Source: JAEYOM01 sp036260935
Lineage (GTDB): Bacteria; Bacillota; Clostridia; Acetivibrionales; DTU013
DNA: 64,000 nucleotides
Assembly (NCBI GenBank): GCA_036260935.1
Contig: DATALQ010000037.1
Span: forward strand, 1-64,000
Direction of reading: 5' to 3'
This document shows, in pieces, positions 50,622 to 60,047 of this stretch. Below the pieces are notes generated by a model that saw only the letters and a list, made by a program, of their open reading frames with translations, ran no database searches and was not told the DNA's origin. Each line of letters opens with the position of its first letter. Position 1 is the first letter of the stretch. A program made the position numbers and the translations under genes.

Positions 50622-51791
50622 ATGGATTACAAACTTAATAGGGCATGGGCGGAAATAGACTTGGATGCGATAGCACATAATGTGCGTGAAATAAGGAAAT
50701 TCACCGGGAAAAAGGTTGAAATGATGGGCGTCGTCAAGGCAGACGCTTACGGACACGGAGTCAGGGAAGTCGTCAGGACGCTGCTGGACAATGGAGTGAC
50801 GCAGCTTGCTGTTTCGATGCTGGACGAAGCGATCCAGATCAGGAATATGGGAATCGATGTGCCGATACTGATACTCAGTTATACCGATCCCATCAGGGCC
50901 GAGGAATTGATACTCAATGACGTCACTCAGACGGTTTTCAGCCTGGACCTTGCGCAGGCGCTCTCTTCGGCGTCGGTGAAGCTCGGTAAAAAAATCAAGG
51001 TACATGTCAAGGTTGACACCGGAATGACGAGGATAGGTTTCATGCCCGGCTGTGATGCGGTCAAGAGCATCACGGAGATCAGCAGGCTTCCGGGATTGGT
51101 GGTGGAAGGCGTGTTCACGCATTTCGCATCGGCTGATGAGCGTGAAAAGGATTATACACAAATGCAGTACGACCGCTTCCTTGGCCTTTGTACGGAGCTT
51201 TCCAGGGCTGGCATTGAAATTCCTGTAAAGCATGCGTGCAACAGCGGCGGGATCATGCAGTACCCTGAAATGCATCTTGACATGGTACGGCCCGGAGTCA
51301 TACTTTATGGACTTTATCCGTCAAAGGACGTCGACAGGGAAAAGATCAGGCTAAAGCCGGCCATGACCCTGAAAGCCAACGTCATAATGGTCAAAGAAGT
51401 CGAGCCGGACACCTGCATAAGTTACGGCAGGATATTCCGCACTTCGCGCAAAAGTAAAATTGCCACAATACCGATCGGATATGCCGACGGATATACCAGG
51501 TTGCTTTCCAACAAGGGGCGCATGCTTGTGAACGGCGAGTTTGCTCCCGTAGTAGGCAGAATATGCATGGATCAGTGCATGATAGATGTGACCGACCTTA
51601 AAAAGGATGTACACGTCGGCGACGAAGTAGTTATATTCGGCAGCCAGAACGGCGTCGGCATTAGTGTCGACGAGATTGCCGCAGATATCGGCACGATCAA
51701 TTACGAGCTTGTCTGCATCATCGGGAAGAGGATCCCCAGGGTATACCTGAAGGACGGAAAGATCTGCAGCATTTTGAACTACCTGATTTAA
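50622..51791 (+). CDS. alr: Alanine racemase
   Basis: 389 residues: an N-terminal PLP barrel with the PLP Lys in MGVVKADAYGHG (about residue 39) and a C-terminal beta domain with the second catalytic Tyr in ISYGRIFR. It converts L- to D-alanine for peptidoglycan. CGGAGG lies 5 bp before ATG 50622. The EndoA toxin pair follows, as in Bacillus. Confidence 0.97.
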   Translation: MDYKLNRAWAEIDLDAIAHNVREIRKFTGKKVEMMGVVKADAYGHGVREVVRTLLDNGVTQLAVSMLDEAIQIRNMGIDVPILILSYTDPIRAEELILNDVTQTVFSLDLAQALSSASVKLGKKIKVHVKVDTGMTRIGFMPGCDAVKSITEISRLPGLVVEGVFTHFASADEREKDYTQMQYDRFLGLCTELSRAGIEIPVKHACNSGGIMQYPEMHLDMVRPGVILYGLYPSKDVDREKIRLKPAMTLKANVIMVKEVEPDTCISYGRIFRTSRKSKIATIPIGYADGYTRLLSNKGRMLVNGEFAPVVGRICMDQCMIDVTDLKKDVHVGDEVVIFGSQNGVGISVDEIAADIGTINYELVCIIGKRIPRVYLKDGKICSILNYLI

Positions 51792-51885
51792 GGCGCCGGA
51801 TCGGCTGCGGGTTTAATTGCTGAAAATACGCATGTTTTACCAATTATGTGCATTATATAATATTATAGCGTAATGCAATTTTAAT

Positions 51886-51915
51886 TTGACCGTATATAAG
51901 ATTATAATATATAAT
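51886..51915 (+). promoter_or_regulatory. Possible promoter of the EndoA toxin-antitoxin pair
   Basis: TTGACC (51886-51891) and TATAAT (51910-51915) are 18 bp apart in a very AT-rich stretch about 110 bp before the antitoxin start. Confidence 0.5.
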
Positions 51916-52024
51916 AAGATATATACTAATATATATACCGCTCACATAATTTTAACGAGGCCAGCTAAAATAATTGTACGCTGTCTCAACCATTTTTAAA
52001 TCCAAACAAAATGGGGGATTTATT

Positions 52025-52300
52025 TTGGCAGAATTGAAAAAAATACTTATAAGTCTTCCTGATAATCTATTGAAAGAAATAGATACGATCGTGTCTGTCG
52101 AAAAAACGAACAGAAGCGAGTTCGTCAGGGAAGCCATGAAATTATATATACGAGAAAAGAGAAAAATAGAAATGAGAGACAGAATGAAAAAAGGGTATCA
52201 GGAAATGGCCGAGATCAATATCAGGCTTGCGGAGTTGTGCATGGACGCGGATTGCGACCAGCAGCAAAAATATGAGGAACGTCTTGGGGAGTTGGAGTAA
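52025..52300 (+). CDS. ndoAI: EndoAI-type ribbon-helix-helix antitoxin
   Basis: 91 residues, close to the 93 of B. subtilis EndoAI. The ribbon-helix-helix part is KKILISLPDNLLKEID ... TNRSEFVREAMKLYI, and the C-terminal helix binds and neutralises the toxin. Start TTG 52025 has GGGGGA 6 bp upstream; the 17 codons before it lack support. The toxin gene starts 3 bp after the stop. Confidence 0.93.
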   Translation: MAELKKILISLPDNLLKEIDTIVSVEKTNRSEFVREAMKLYIREKRKIEMRDRMKKGYQEMAEINIRLAELCMDADCDQQQKYEERLGELE

Positions 52301-52302
52301 AC

Positions 52303-52653
52303 GTGATTATAAAACGCGGTGATATTTTTTACGCCGATCTGAGTCCGGTAATAGGCTCCGAACAGGGTGGAGTCAGGCCGGTGCTGGTGGTGCAGAATGA
52401 TGTAGGCAATAAATACAGCCCGACCATTATTGCTGCAGCCATAACATCGCAGATAAACAAGGCAAAACTGCCTACACATATTGAAATAAATGCTCAGGAT
52501 TACGGACTCCAAAAGGATTCGGTAATACTGCTGGAACAGATTAGAACGATAGATAAAAAAAGACTCAGGGAAAAAATAGGCCACCTTGATGAAGAACTTA
52601 TGGAGAAGGTTAATGAAGCGCTAAGTATCAGCTTCGGTCTGTCCGATATATAG
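52303..52653 (+). CDS. ndoA: MazF/EndoA-type mRNA endoribonuclease toxin
   Basis: 116 residues, the same length as B. subtilis EndoA. MIIKRGDIFYADLSPVIGSE, then GGVRPVLVVQND with the catalytic Arg, IIAAAITSQ with the Ser/Thr site, and the typical C-terminus (RLREKIGHLDEELMEKVNEAL). It cuts mRNA at a short sequence when free of antitoxin. GTG start coupled to ndoAI. Confidence 0.97.
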   Translation: MIIKRGDIFYADLSPVIGSEQGGVRPVLVVQNDVGNKYSPTIIAAAITSQINKAKLPTHIEINAQDYGLQKDSVILLEQIRTIDKKRLREKIGHLDEELMEKVNEALSISFGLSDI

Positions 52654-52768
52654 TAAGAGCGGTTGACAGGCATTTAAACCAAAATTTTCGGTACATACAT
52701 AGATCAACAGAATATATATCCGGACAAGCCTGGACTGATGCCGCCGAGATCGATTTTGAGGGGATAAG

Positions 52769-54613
52769 ATGAAAAAGGAACACGTATTCAGGCTTGTTTT
52801 GGCCTTAGGCATATTTTTTCTTGTATACCAGTTCGGTATAAAACCTATATTCTTCAATGATAATCAAACAACCAAAACAAACGCACAATATTGGGCAGGG
52901 CAGCTTCCGAAGGATAGTGGAACGGATTATGACGTTATCGTATACGGCGCCGAGCCGCAGGGAATTTCGGCGGCCTTATCCTCGGCCCGCCTGGGCGCGC
53001 GAACGCTGCTGATCAGCAAAGACTCGGATCTGGGCGGTATAATAACCGATTGTATGATACCTGAACTCGAGCTGCCTGCAGGGCAGAACGGGATCCTTCT
53101 CAATAGCGGCATTTTGAGCGAACTGAACAAGCTCCTCGGGAGAAGCTTTACCGGGGAAAAGTATCTTGAGGTTGTTAAAAAATTGGTTTCCGATGAAAAA
53201 AACCTTAAAGTCCTTTATAATTCTGCCATAACAGGTGTAACGAAATCCGGCGTCTATTTGGAGACCTTAGATCTGCATACGGATAAAGAGGATATGAAGC
53301 TGTCGGCAAGGATGTTCATAGACGCTTCCGATGACGGAGCGCTTCTTGATTCCTGCAAGGTTCCCTATATTACAGGCTCGGAAGACCTTGGCTTGGAAAA
53401 GAGCTTTATGCCTGTCGGTCTTAACTTTGAAATGACAGCCGACAGCGGGGTTGCGATAAAACAGGACGAACTCGGCAAGCTGGTCAAAAGCGGCGAATTT
53501 TACAGCAGATTGAACAAGTATGAAGTTCTATACATGCATTCAAGGGTAGACAGGCTTGGCGTATATTTCCCCGACACGGGAAAAGTAGTAATAAGCGGGC
53601 TTACCGTTTCGGATATCGATGTTACCGATACAAAAGACATGGAACAGGCATACAAGAAAGAGGCAGAGGAGGCAAGGAACCTTGCGGCTTACCTCTCGGA
53701 GAACTTCAGCGAGTTTAAGGGCCTGAGCTTCTCCAGAGCGGCAGATAGCCTCCGCATCGTTGAGTCCAGGCATTACCGCGGTGTCAGCACTTTGACCGTA
53801 AATAACATACTGGATAATAAATATCCCGCTGAGACAGTCGCAATGGGTTCCTATCCTGTGATGATCGGCAAATTCGCTTCGAAGGGCCAGTTTGTTGCCG
53901 GTAAAGGAATTCAGTACGGCATATCGCTGGGGAGCCTGGTGCCGGAGAAAACATCGAACCTGCTGATGGCAGGTCCCAGAGTATCATACACATCTCTGGC
54001 GGCAAGCAGCGCTGGTACGGTAGGGACAAGCACGGCAGCCGGCGAGGCGGCTGGAGTTGCGGCAGTCTTCTGTGTGGCGAGAAATGAGAATCCCGCCAAT
54101 CTAAACAGAGAGAATGAAAGATTCGACGAATTCAAATCCATGCTTGGCGGCACAGGCATGTATCTGCCGAATGAAGCTATCAAAAGGGAGTTCGAAGACA
54201 ACTGGGCTTATCCTGCTGCCAGGCAGCTGCTTACTCTAGGTCTTATAGGCGGGGGTGTAAAAAACGATCTTAAATATGATGATCCTGCCAGACAGAAGGA
54301 TCTTGCCTATATTCTGATAAACGGAGTATACCGTCTGGACAGGAATGCCTACACGCTGGACCTTGATTCACGGCTGAGGCCTTACCTTTCCGACAGTAAG
54401 CTGAACTATGAAAACACGATAAAAATACTTGGCGCTCTATACGATTTCAAGGGTGATACCCAGACCATATACAGTAAGCTGTGCGATCAGAACCGAATAA
54501 ATCAGGTAATGCAGCTAAGGCTCGACGAATCGAGGGGCCTGACGCTGAGTGACGTATACTATCTGGGAGCATACAGTATCAAGAGCTTTACAGGTAAGGA
54601 AATACCTGAGTGA
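52769..54613 (+). CDS. Membrane-anchored FAD-dependent oxidoreductase
   Basis: 614 residues. An N-terminal signal anchor (FRLVLALGIFFLVYQFGI) precedes an FAD-dependent oxidoreductase domain (PF12831 type): dinucleotide fold DVIVYGAEPQGISAALSSAR with GG at LISKDSDLGGII, ASDDGALLD, and GPRVSYTSLAASSAGTVG near the end of the FAD domain. The basic N-terminus suggests the catalytic part lies outside the membrane, which is uncommon for this family. A C-terminal domain of about 150 residues follows. TTGAGGGG lies upstream of the ATG. Confidence 0.88.
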   Translation: MKKEHVFRLVLALGIFFLVYQFGIKPIFFNDNQTTKTNAQYWAGQLPKDSGTDYDVIVYGAEPQGISAALSSARLGARTLLISKDSDLGGIITDCMIPELELPAGQNGILLNSGILSELNKLLGRSFTGEKYLEVVKKLVSDEKNLKVLYNSAITGVTKSGVYLETLDLHTDKEDMKLSARMFIDASDDGALLDSCKVPYITGSEDLGLEKSFMPVGLNFEMTADSGVAIKQDELGKLVKSGEFYSRLNKYEVLYMHSRVDRLGVYFPDTGKVVISGLTVSDIDVTDTKDMEQAYKKEAEEARNLAAYLSENFSEFKGLSFSRAADSLRIVESRHYRGVSTLTVNNILDNKYPAETVAMGSYPVMIGKFASKGQFVAGKGIQYGISLGSLVPEKTSNLLMAGPRVSYTSLAASSAGTVGTSTAAGEAAGVAAVFCVARNENPANLNRENERFDEFKSMLGGTGMYLPNEAIKREFEDNWAYPAARQLLTLGLIGGGVKNDLKYDDPARQKDLAYILINGVYRLDRNAYTLDLDSRLRPYLSDSKLNYENTIKILGALYDFKGDTQTIYSKLCDQNRINQVMQLRLDESRGLTLSDVYYLGAYSIKSFTGKEIPE

Positions 54614-54637
54614 GATGATGGAAAAAGTCATCGCCTG

Positions 54638-55372
54638 TCATTTTCCGGTCAGCCTGGACCATACCACGCGCGTCACGAACCTTGGCAGATCGAGCATGCG
54701 CTTAGCCCTTTTGGGTTCCTTGCAAAGCCTGTAAAGCCATTCGAGTCCGTTCCTCCTGAAGAAATCCGGTGCCAGCTTCGTATTGCCCGAGAAAACGTCT
54801 ATCGTACCGCCGACGCCTATGCATACCTTGCAGTTAAGGCGGCCAAGGTGGCTGTTTATCCACATCTCCTGTTTGGGCGCGCCCAGCGCCACCAGAAGAA
54901 TATCCGCGTTGGCGCTGTTTATTGTGTTGACTATGTCGGCGTCGTCTTCATCGGTGAAGTATCCGTTTCTGCAGCCGGCTACAATGACACCGGGGTAGTC
55001 GTTTCTGATCCTTTCGGCTGCGGCCTCCGATACTCCCGGTTTGGATCCGAATAAGAAACAGCGTATTCCGTCTTTGGAATAGGTTTCGAAAACCTTTTTT
55101 ACAAGATCGAAGCCCGAAACCTTCTCCGGCAGCGCCTTATTCAATATCTTTGACGCCAGTACGACTCCGGCGCCGTCAGCAGTGAGCATATCGGCCCCGG
55201 TCAATATGGAGGCAAGTTCAGGGTTCCTGTGTGCAGCCATCATGATTTCCGCGTTAGGGGTAAAGATAGTATGGATGCCGCCGTCACTGATGAATGTGCC
55301 TACTTTCTCCACGGCCTCAGTCATAGTAATGCTGTCCACCGGTATGCCAAGTATTTCAATTGTTATTCTCAT
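54638..55372 (-). CDS. WecG/TagA/CpsF-family glycosyltransferase
   Basis: 244 residues of the GT26 family: EILGIPVDSITMTEAVEKV at the start, IFTPNAEIMMAAHRNPEL, LTADGAGVVLASKIL, LVALGAPKQEMWI and CIGVGGTIDVFSGNTK. TagA-type members transfer ManNAc to lipid-linked GlcNAc in teichoic acid linkage-unit synthesis. AGAAAGG precedes the ATG. It is downstream of an LtaS-like gene, with the copy B palindrome between them. Confidence 0.92.
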   Translation of the reverse strand: MRITIEILGIPVDSITMTEAVEKVGTFISDGGIHTIFTPNAEIMMAAHRNPELASILTGADMLTADGAGVVLASKILNKALPEKVSGFDLVKKVFETYSKDGIRCFLFGSKPGVSEAAAERIRNDYPGVIVAGCRNGYFTDEDDADIVNTINSANADILLVALGAPKQEMWINSHLGRLNCKVCIGVGGTIDVFSGNTKLAPDFFRRNGLEWLYRLCKEPKRAKRMLDLPRFVTRVVWSRLTGK

Positions 55373-55390
55373 AGATTTACCTTTCTATTT

Positions 55391-55583
55391 GTGCCGATTG
55401 GTTTTATACGAGAACTTGCTCCAAGCCTAAGAGACTGTAAATTCAGCCTTGGTGCAAAATCAAACGTGACTCGCCTATGGGTCGCGGTTACTCGGACAGG
55501 ACGTGATTTTGCCTTATACCTGCTCGGATTAACAGTCTCTTTAGGCTTTGCGCAAATGTTCTCTTTATAAAACCAACCGGCGC
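55391..55583. repeat. Long imperfect palindrome (~193 bp), copy B
   Basis: The outer arms GGTTTTATA (left) and TATAAAACC (right) lie within longer matching flanks (GTGCCGATT/AACCGGCGC with mismatches). Inside, GAGAAC/GTTCTC, AAGCCTAA/TTAGGCTT, GAGACTGT/ACAGTCTC and GCAAAATCA/TGATTTTGC pair. It lies between the LtaS-like and TagA-like genes. The segment from about 55442 (TTCAGCCTTGGTGCAAAATC) matches copy A near 46705. Confidence 0.87.
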
Positions 55584-55595
55584 AACCTTTCCAAG

Positions 55596-57311
55596 TTACT
55601 TCCTGGTTATATTGTCGAATAATTCCGCCCTGCTGTAGAATTTTCCCTTGAATGGTATTTCGGGCAGCTTTTCCGGCGGAGCAGCCAGATCAATACCATC
55701 GGTCCTATAGGAGTATGCTATGCCCGCAGCATCCAGTATTGTAGGCGCAATGTCGAGGAAGGACGCAGCATTTTTTTCTTCCCTGTAGGTCCTTTTGTCG
55801 GGCGTCAGCATTATGAAGGGCACGAATTCGTAATAATCGCCGTCCGACGTAAATGAAGCCTGTTTGTATTCTTCCGATTCGATGCCAGGAGTGTGATCGC
55901 CCCAGACAAGGATATACGTATCAGGATGCAGCTTTGTTATTTTATCGGCGAAGTCTCGTATCGACTGATCCACATAGGACATTGCCGTAAAATAATTCCT
56001 GACGGTTTTATCGGTGATATCGGCGTATTTGTCGTTTTTGTAGTAACCGGCCGTATTTTCGAACGGCATATGGCTGCTCATGGTTATTATATAGTCGAAG
56101 AACGGCTTCGCGAGCCCCGCCGTATTTTTCGTCGCAAAGTCGTACACTTCATGATCAGGAGCGCCCCAGCCGCTCTCCTTCAATTTCATTTTACCTATAT
56201 CAAAAAAATTGTCAAAGCCCATCTTTTGAAACGCCACATCTCTGTTGTAATAGTTGCCGATATTGCCATGAAAGGCTTCAGTCGCGTAGCCGCCCTTGTT
56301 GAGCTGCTTTACGAAGGAATTCGGATAGCTGTAAATCGGTATCTTTATCGAAGGGTAGTTCCCAAGCGGTTCTATACTGTTCAATATGGAAAACTCGGCG
56401 TCGGAAGTCCCTCCGGATTTGTGATACGAGAGCATGTAAGGGTAATAGACGGCCTTTTGTGTGAGGCTGTGCAGGTAAGGCATCACATAATCGCCCCCGT
56501 ATTCCTGATTCACTATGCCCGCATCCATGGCTTCCACCTGAATGGCAACTATATTGGGGTGATCCTCCGTTGTTGATGCGGGGACCTCCGCCTTGCCGTA
56601 ACGGAACTGGTTTATCATGTTTGCGCCGCCGTAATTCACAGTTATATCTACTATATTGTTCGTGAATGTGCCGTAACGCTCAATAATCTTCTCTTCCGTG
56701 GAGTAGAAGTTTTTGCCCAACTGCAGGACAGAGAGGCCATTGGCATAGTTCCAGCACTCTATCAGCAGCAGTGCGGCTATAGAGACCGAAACCGCGACCC
56801 TTAAAGGCTTTTTGATGCTATTCAGGTATGATCCGGTCCCTTTTTTGTGTACGAGCAGCAATATAAAGACAGGCAGATCTATCAGAAGTACGGCCATCTT
56901 GTAATTGACCGGTATCGTGAAGTGCCTGATTGGTCCCACACCTTCGGTGAACAGCGCGAATGCCTGAAACAGGTGCAGATAGTTCCCAAAATATGCGTAA
57001 TAACTCATGTAGGAAAAGATATATGCAGATTGCGCGACATACAGCAGTATCAGCACCAATCTGAATCTGATCCGGAGCGCCAGCGGAATAATAATGACGC
57101 TTACCAGCAGTGCAAATGCGAATTTATAGGCGAAAGCAGCCGGAGTCCGGACGGGAAGGATAATAAAATCAAACAGTGTGATCTTAAGTGCATTTAGTAT
57201 GATAAGCACACATATTGCTGAAGTAAATTTCCGATGCTCACTCAAAGTGTCTGCAAGCGTCTTTTGGTCCGTATATTTTATAACTCTTTTCATAGGTATA
57301 TCCCTGCTCAT
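55596..57311 (-). CDS. LtaS-like phosphoglycerol transferase/sulfatase
   Basis: 571 residues: five N-terminal membrane helices (about 30-190) and an extracellular alkaline-phosphatase-fold domain. The catalytic Thr lies in KSGGTSDAEFSIL, and VQVEAMDAG-like (IQVEAMDAGI), SSHMPF and VWGDHTPG supply the metal ligands. It is the lipoteichoic acid synthase family, which polymerises glycerol phosphate on a glycolipid anchor. AGGAG lies 11 bp before this ATG; a second ATG six codons on is possible. Confidence 0.93.
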   Translation of the reverse strand: MSRDIPMKRVIKYTDQKTLADTLSEHRKFTSAICVLIILNALKITLFDFIILPVRTPAAFAYKFAFALLVSVIIIPLALRIRFRLVLILLYVAQSAYIFSYMSYYAYFGNYLHLFQAFALFTEGVGPIRHFTIPVNYKMAVLLIDLPVFILLLVHKKGTGSYLNSIKKPLRVAVSVSIAALLLIECWNYANGLSVLQLGKNFYSTEEKIIERYGTFTNNIVDITVNYGGANMINQFRYGKAEVPASTTEDHPNIVAIQVEAMDAGIVNQEYGGDYVMPYLHSLTQKAVYYPYMLSYHKSGGTSDAEFSILNSIEPLGNYPSIKIPIYSYPNSFVKQLNKGGYATEAFHGNIGNYYNRDVAFQKMGFDNFFDIGKMKLKESGWGAPDHEVYDFATKNTAGLAKPFFDYIITMSSHMPFENTAGYYKNDKYADITDKTVRNYFTAMSYVDQSIRDFADKITKLHPDTYILVWGDHTPGIESEEYKQASFTSDGDYYEFVPFIMLTPDKRTYREEKNAASFLDIAPTILDAAGIAYSYRTDGIDLAAPPEKLPEIPFKGKFYSRAELFDNITRK

Positions 57312-57329
57312 TCTACGTTCTGCTCCTGG

Positions 57330-57839
57330 TTAAACGGCAGGTATCCTTTCGCGGCGGTCTTCCAGACTTTCGATCATGTCCATAATCCGGGGCCTGTTGT
57401 ATCTTTGTATGATAATATACGGCAAATTAAGAATAATAGCAAGAAGCACTATCATCATCGCCGGCTCGAAATCACGCCAGAGGAAGAAAAGGAAGGCCGA
57501 AAATATTATACTCCAGTGAGTCAATTCGGATTTACAGGACTCGAATATGTATTTCTGAAGGTATTCTCTCGTATACTCTTTAATTCTTTTCTTTGGAAAG
57601 ACACTTTTTACTATATCCCCGAGTTCGGGCAGCAGCCTTTTCCAGAGCTTTACCCGAAAGATACGCTGATAGAAGTCGCCCCTTTTTTCCCATTTGCGGT
57701 GCCGAAGCAGCCAGCTGTTGCTTGAATACAGATGGTCGGGCATCTTGTTGGACAGGTAGGTTATTACCACTGAGAATATAAAGAAAGTCAGAAGATTCAG
57801 CAGTAACTCCCTTTGTACCAAAAACCTGATTATTTTCAT
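57330..57839 (-). CDS. CrtO-like acyltransferase family membrane protein
   Basis: 169 residues: membrane segments at about 10-30 and 108-145, with the CrtO-family landmarks WLLRHRKWEKRGDFYQRIF, VKLWKRLLPELG, CKSELTHW and IIIQRYNRPR. S. aureus CrtO acylates a glycosylated carotenoid. No carotenoid gene is nearby; the neighbours point to a glycolipid substrate instead (inference). The start overlaps the stop of the glycosyltransferase (ATGA) and the LtaS-like gene follows 18 bp later. Confidence 0.85.
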   Translation of the reverse strand: MKIIRFLVQRELLLNLLTFFIFSVVITYLSNKMPDHLYSSNSWLLRHRKWEKRGDFYQRIFRVKLWKRLLPELGDIVKSVFPKKRIKEYTREYLQKYIFESCKSELTHWSIIFSAFLFFLWRDFEPAMMIVLLAIILNLPYIIIQRYNRPRIMDMIESLEDRRERIPAV

Positions 57840-58969
57840 ATACCCTCCATTTTTTCCCTAAGGATGGATAAAAACAGCTCGGCGGTGCGCCGGGCTGCGT
57901 CCGGCTGCCTGAATGCCAGTTGGCTTGCCGCAATCCCATCGAGTTTTCTGCAGCTGTCTGCCAGCAATTCATCTACCGTACCGGCCAGTTTACGCATGTC
58001 GGTGCAGATAACTCCCAGATTATTTGCCTTCGCAAAATCGGGGTTTTTTTCCTCCTGGCCGGTCAGTGAACCCGTCACGATAAAAGGTCTGCAAAGGTTC
58101 ACAGCTTCCATCATTACATTCGGACTGGCACGAAGCAATAAAATATCCGATTCCAGCATGTATTTTTCTACATTTTCAACGAAGCCGCAGATCTCAAGCC
58201 TGTCCTTGTAGGTTTCGAGGCTTTTTTCAGCTTCGGCTCTGAAATTTTCATTGTTACCGGCCAGTATGACCACCCTGCAATTATACCGTTCCAGCAGTAT
58301 CCTTGCCATTTCTACAGCCCGGAGTCTGCCCTGGCTGCCGTTCATTATCAAAAACTGCAGTTTATTCTTTTGCTTCAAACGTTCATAATATGATGTTACC
58401 CTGCAAGGCCCATTTTGATCGAACCTTTTTCTTACCGGAAAGCCGAAAACTTTAATTTTGCTGTCCTGCAAGCCGCATTCCAGCATTGTCCGCCTTGCGT
58501 TGCCGGTTGGACAAAGTGTATACAGCGAACGTTTATCCGCCCAGATCCTGGATACATTGTCCAGGTCGGCTATGTATGATATCACCGGTATATTCCAGCC
58601 CTTTATCTCCAGTATGTCTTCAACCGACCCGACAAAGCTGGGGTGCACGGATACGATAAGATCCGGACGCTTTTGTTCTATTACCCGGCAAAAGCCTTTT
58701 TTTATGCTCCTTGCCATAAATATTCTCGACACGGACGGAAAAATATTGCCTAGTCCGTAGTATACCTTCCAGAAGGCAGGAGCGCGCGTCGCGACCTTGT
58801 CATACAGCTTGCTCAGCCAAACCGAAACAGGTCCGCCGAGCATAAAACCGTCTATTTCATCAGCAGCCACATCGGGAGCCAGCTCCGAAAGCTGTTCGCG
58901 CAAAGCAGCGGTAATACTCTTATGGCCATGGCCTGTATAAAATGATGAAACGAATAATATTCTGCTCAT
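57836..58969 (-). CDS. GT28/MGDG synthase-type glycosyltransferase
   Basis: 377 residues: an MGDG_synth N-terminal domain (FVSSFYTGHGHKSITAALRE with the Gly-His-Gly-His motif) and a GT28 C-terminal domain (IMNGSQGRLRAVEMA, ICGFVENVEKYM, LRASPNVMMEAVNLCRPFI). Such enzymes (e.g. UgtP) glucosylate diacylglycerol to make the LTA glycolipid anchor. It is first in a minus-strand operon with the CrtO-like, LtaS-like and TagA-like genes. Confidence 0.92.
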   Translation of the reverse strand: MSRILFVSSFYTGHGHKSITAALREQLSELAPDVAADEIDGFMLGGPVSVWLSKLYDKVATRAPAFWKVYYGLGNIFPSVSRIFMARSIKKGFCRVIEQKRPDLIVSVHPSFVGSVEDILEIKGWNIPVISYIADLDNVSRIWADKRSLYTLCPTGNARRTMLECGLQDSKIKVFGFPVRKRFDQNGPCRVTSYYERLKQKNKLQFLIMNGSQGRLRAVEMARILLERYNCRVVILAGNNENFRAEAEKSLETYKDRLEICGFVENVEKYMLESDILLLRASPNVMMEAVNLCRPFIVTGSLTGQEEKNPDFAKANNLGVICTDMRKLAGTVDELLADSCRKLDGIAASQLAFRQPDAARRTAELFLSILREKMEGI

Positions 58970-59144
58970 TTACACTGTCCGTCTGTCTTTCCCGGGGAAA
59001 TATCCCCCTTAACAAATGAAGTAATTAATAATACAATATACTGATGATAGTATAAACGCGATTTTTTGTCAAAGGATGCATTAACCCGGCGGGCAGGGCA
59101 AAATAAAAGCACCGGGTCATTTTCGGACTAAGGCGGTGTTGGCT

Positions 59145-60044
59145 ATGAAACGGAAGGAAAAATTCGTGCGGGGTCTGAAGGATTATTTATGGATAATCGT
59201 AGGTTCACTGATAACCGCGGCTGCCATCAATATTTTTCTGGTACCCTACAAGATCGCTCCAGGCGGTGTGACGGGCATAGCTACCGTTATATATTATCTA
59301 AGCGGTGAGAGATTCCAGGTAGGTACTGTCATGCTTATTCTAAACGTGCCTCTGTTCTTGTTCGGCATGAAGTTCATAGGACGCAGGTTTACAGTACGCA
59401 CACTTTTCAGCACCATACTTCTATCCGTTATTGTTGATGTTGCTGAACCGCTTACCAAATACATAATTGCCGAACTGGAACTTGAAAGGCTTACGGCAAG
59501 CCCGGATTATCTGCTGTATGCTGTTTTCGGTGGATTCTTCATGGGTCTTGGACTGGGCTTTGTGTTCAAATCGGGGGCCACTACCGGCGGAACTGACCTT
59601 GCAGCGAGGATTGTCCACCATTTCAATCCTTCTCTTTCAATGGGGAAAACGCTTTTGTTTATCGACTCCGCCGTAATCGTCTTTGCGGCGGTAGCCTTCA
59701 AAAGCTTTCTGCTTGCGCTGTATTCGGTGCTTTCGCTTTACATATCGTCTAAGATCATAGATGTCATACTTGAGGGTGTCAATTTTGCAAAATCGATTTT
59801 TATTGTTTCAGACTTCGCCGACTCGATCTCCCAGGCGGTAATGAACGAGTTGGACAGGGGGGTTACTGCTCTTAAGGGGCTCGGCATGTATACGGGAAAT
59901 GAAAAAAAGGTGCTGTACTGCGTGATACAGCGCGGTCAGCTGGCTCAGCTCAAAGAAATAGTCAAGAGAATCGACCCTTCTGCATTCATAATACTAAATG
60001 ACGTAACCGAAGTCCTCGGCGAAGGCTTCAAGACGTATGAATAG
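59145..60044 (+). CDS. YitT-family membrane protein
   Basis: 299 residues: five to six membrane helices (first at about 15-35, SLITAAAINIFLVPYKIAPGG), the YitT pattern FKSGATTGGTDLAARIVH, and a C-terminal DUF2179 cytosolic domain (GMYTGNEKKVLYCVIQRGQL ... DPSAFIILNDVTEVLGEGF). Function unknown; common in Firmicutes. AAGGCGGTG lies 6 bp before ATG 59145. It converges with the toxin gene 3 bp away. Confidence 0.94.
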   Translation: MKRKEKFVRGLKDYLWIIVGSLITAAAINIFLVPYKIAPGGVTGIATVIYYLSGERFQVGTVMLILNVPLFLFGMKFIGRRFTVRTLFSTILLSVIVDVAEPLTKYIIAELELERLTASPDYLLYAVFGGFFMGLGLGFVFKSGATTGGTDLAARIVHHFNPSLSMGKTLLFIDSAVIVFAAVAFKSFLLALYSVLSLYISSKIIDVILEGVNFAKSIFIVSDFADSISQAVMNELDRGVTALKGLGMYTGNEKKVLYCVIQRGQLAQLKEIVKRIDPSAFIILNDVTEVLGEGFKTYE

Positions 60045-60047
60045 GGA

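Noticed and set aside
50064..51275. 403-codon open frame on the minus strand
   Set aside because: Antisense to nnr and alr, both certain genes with conserved catalytic motifs.
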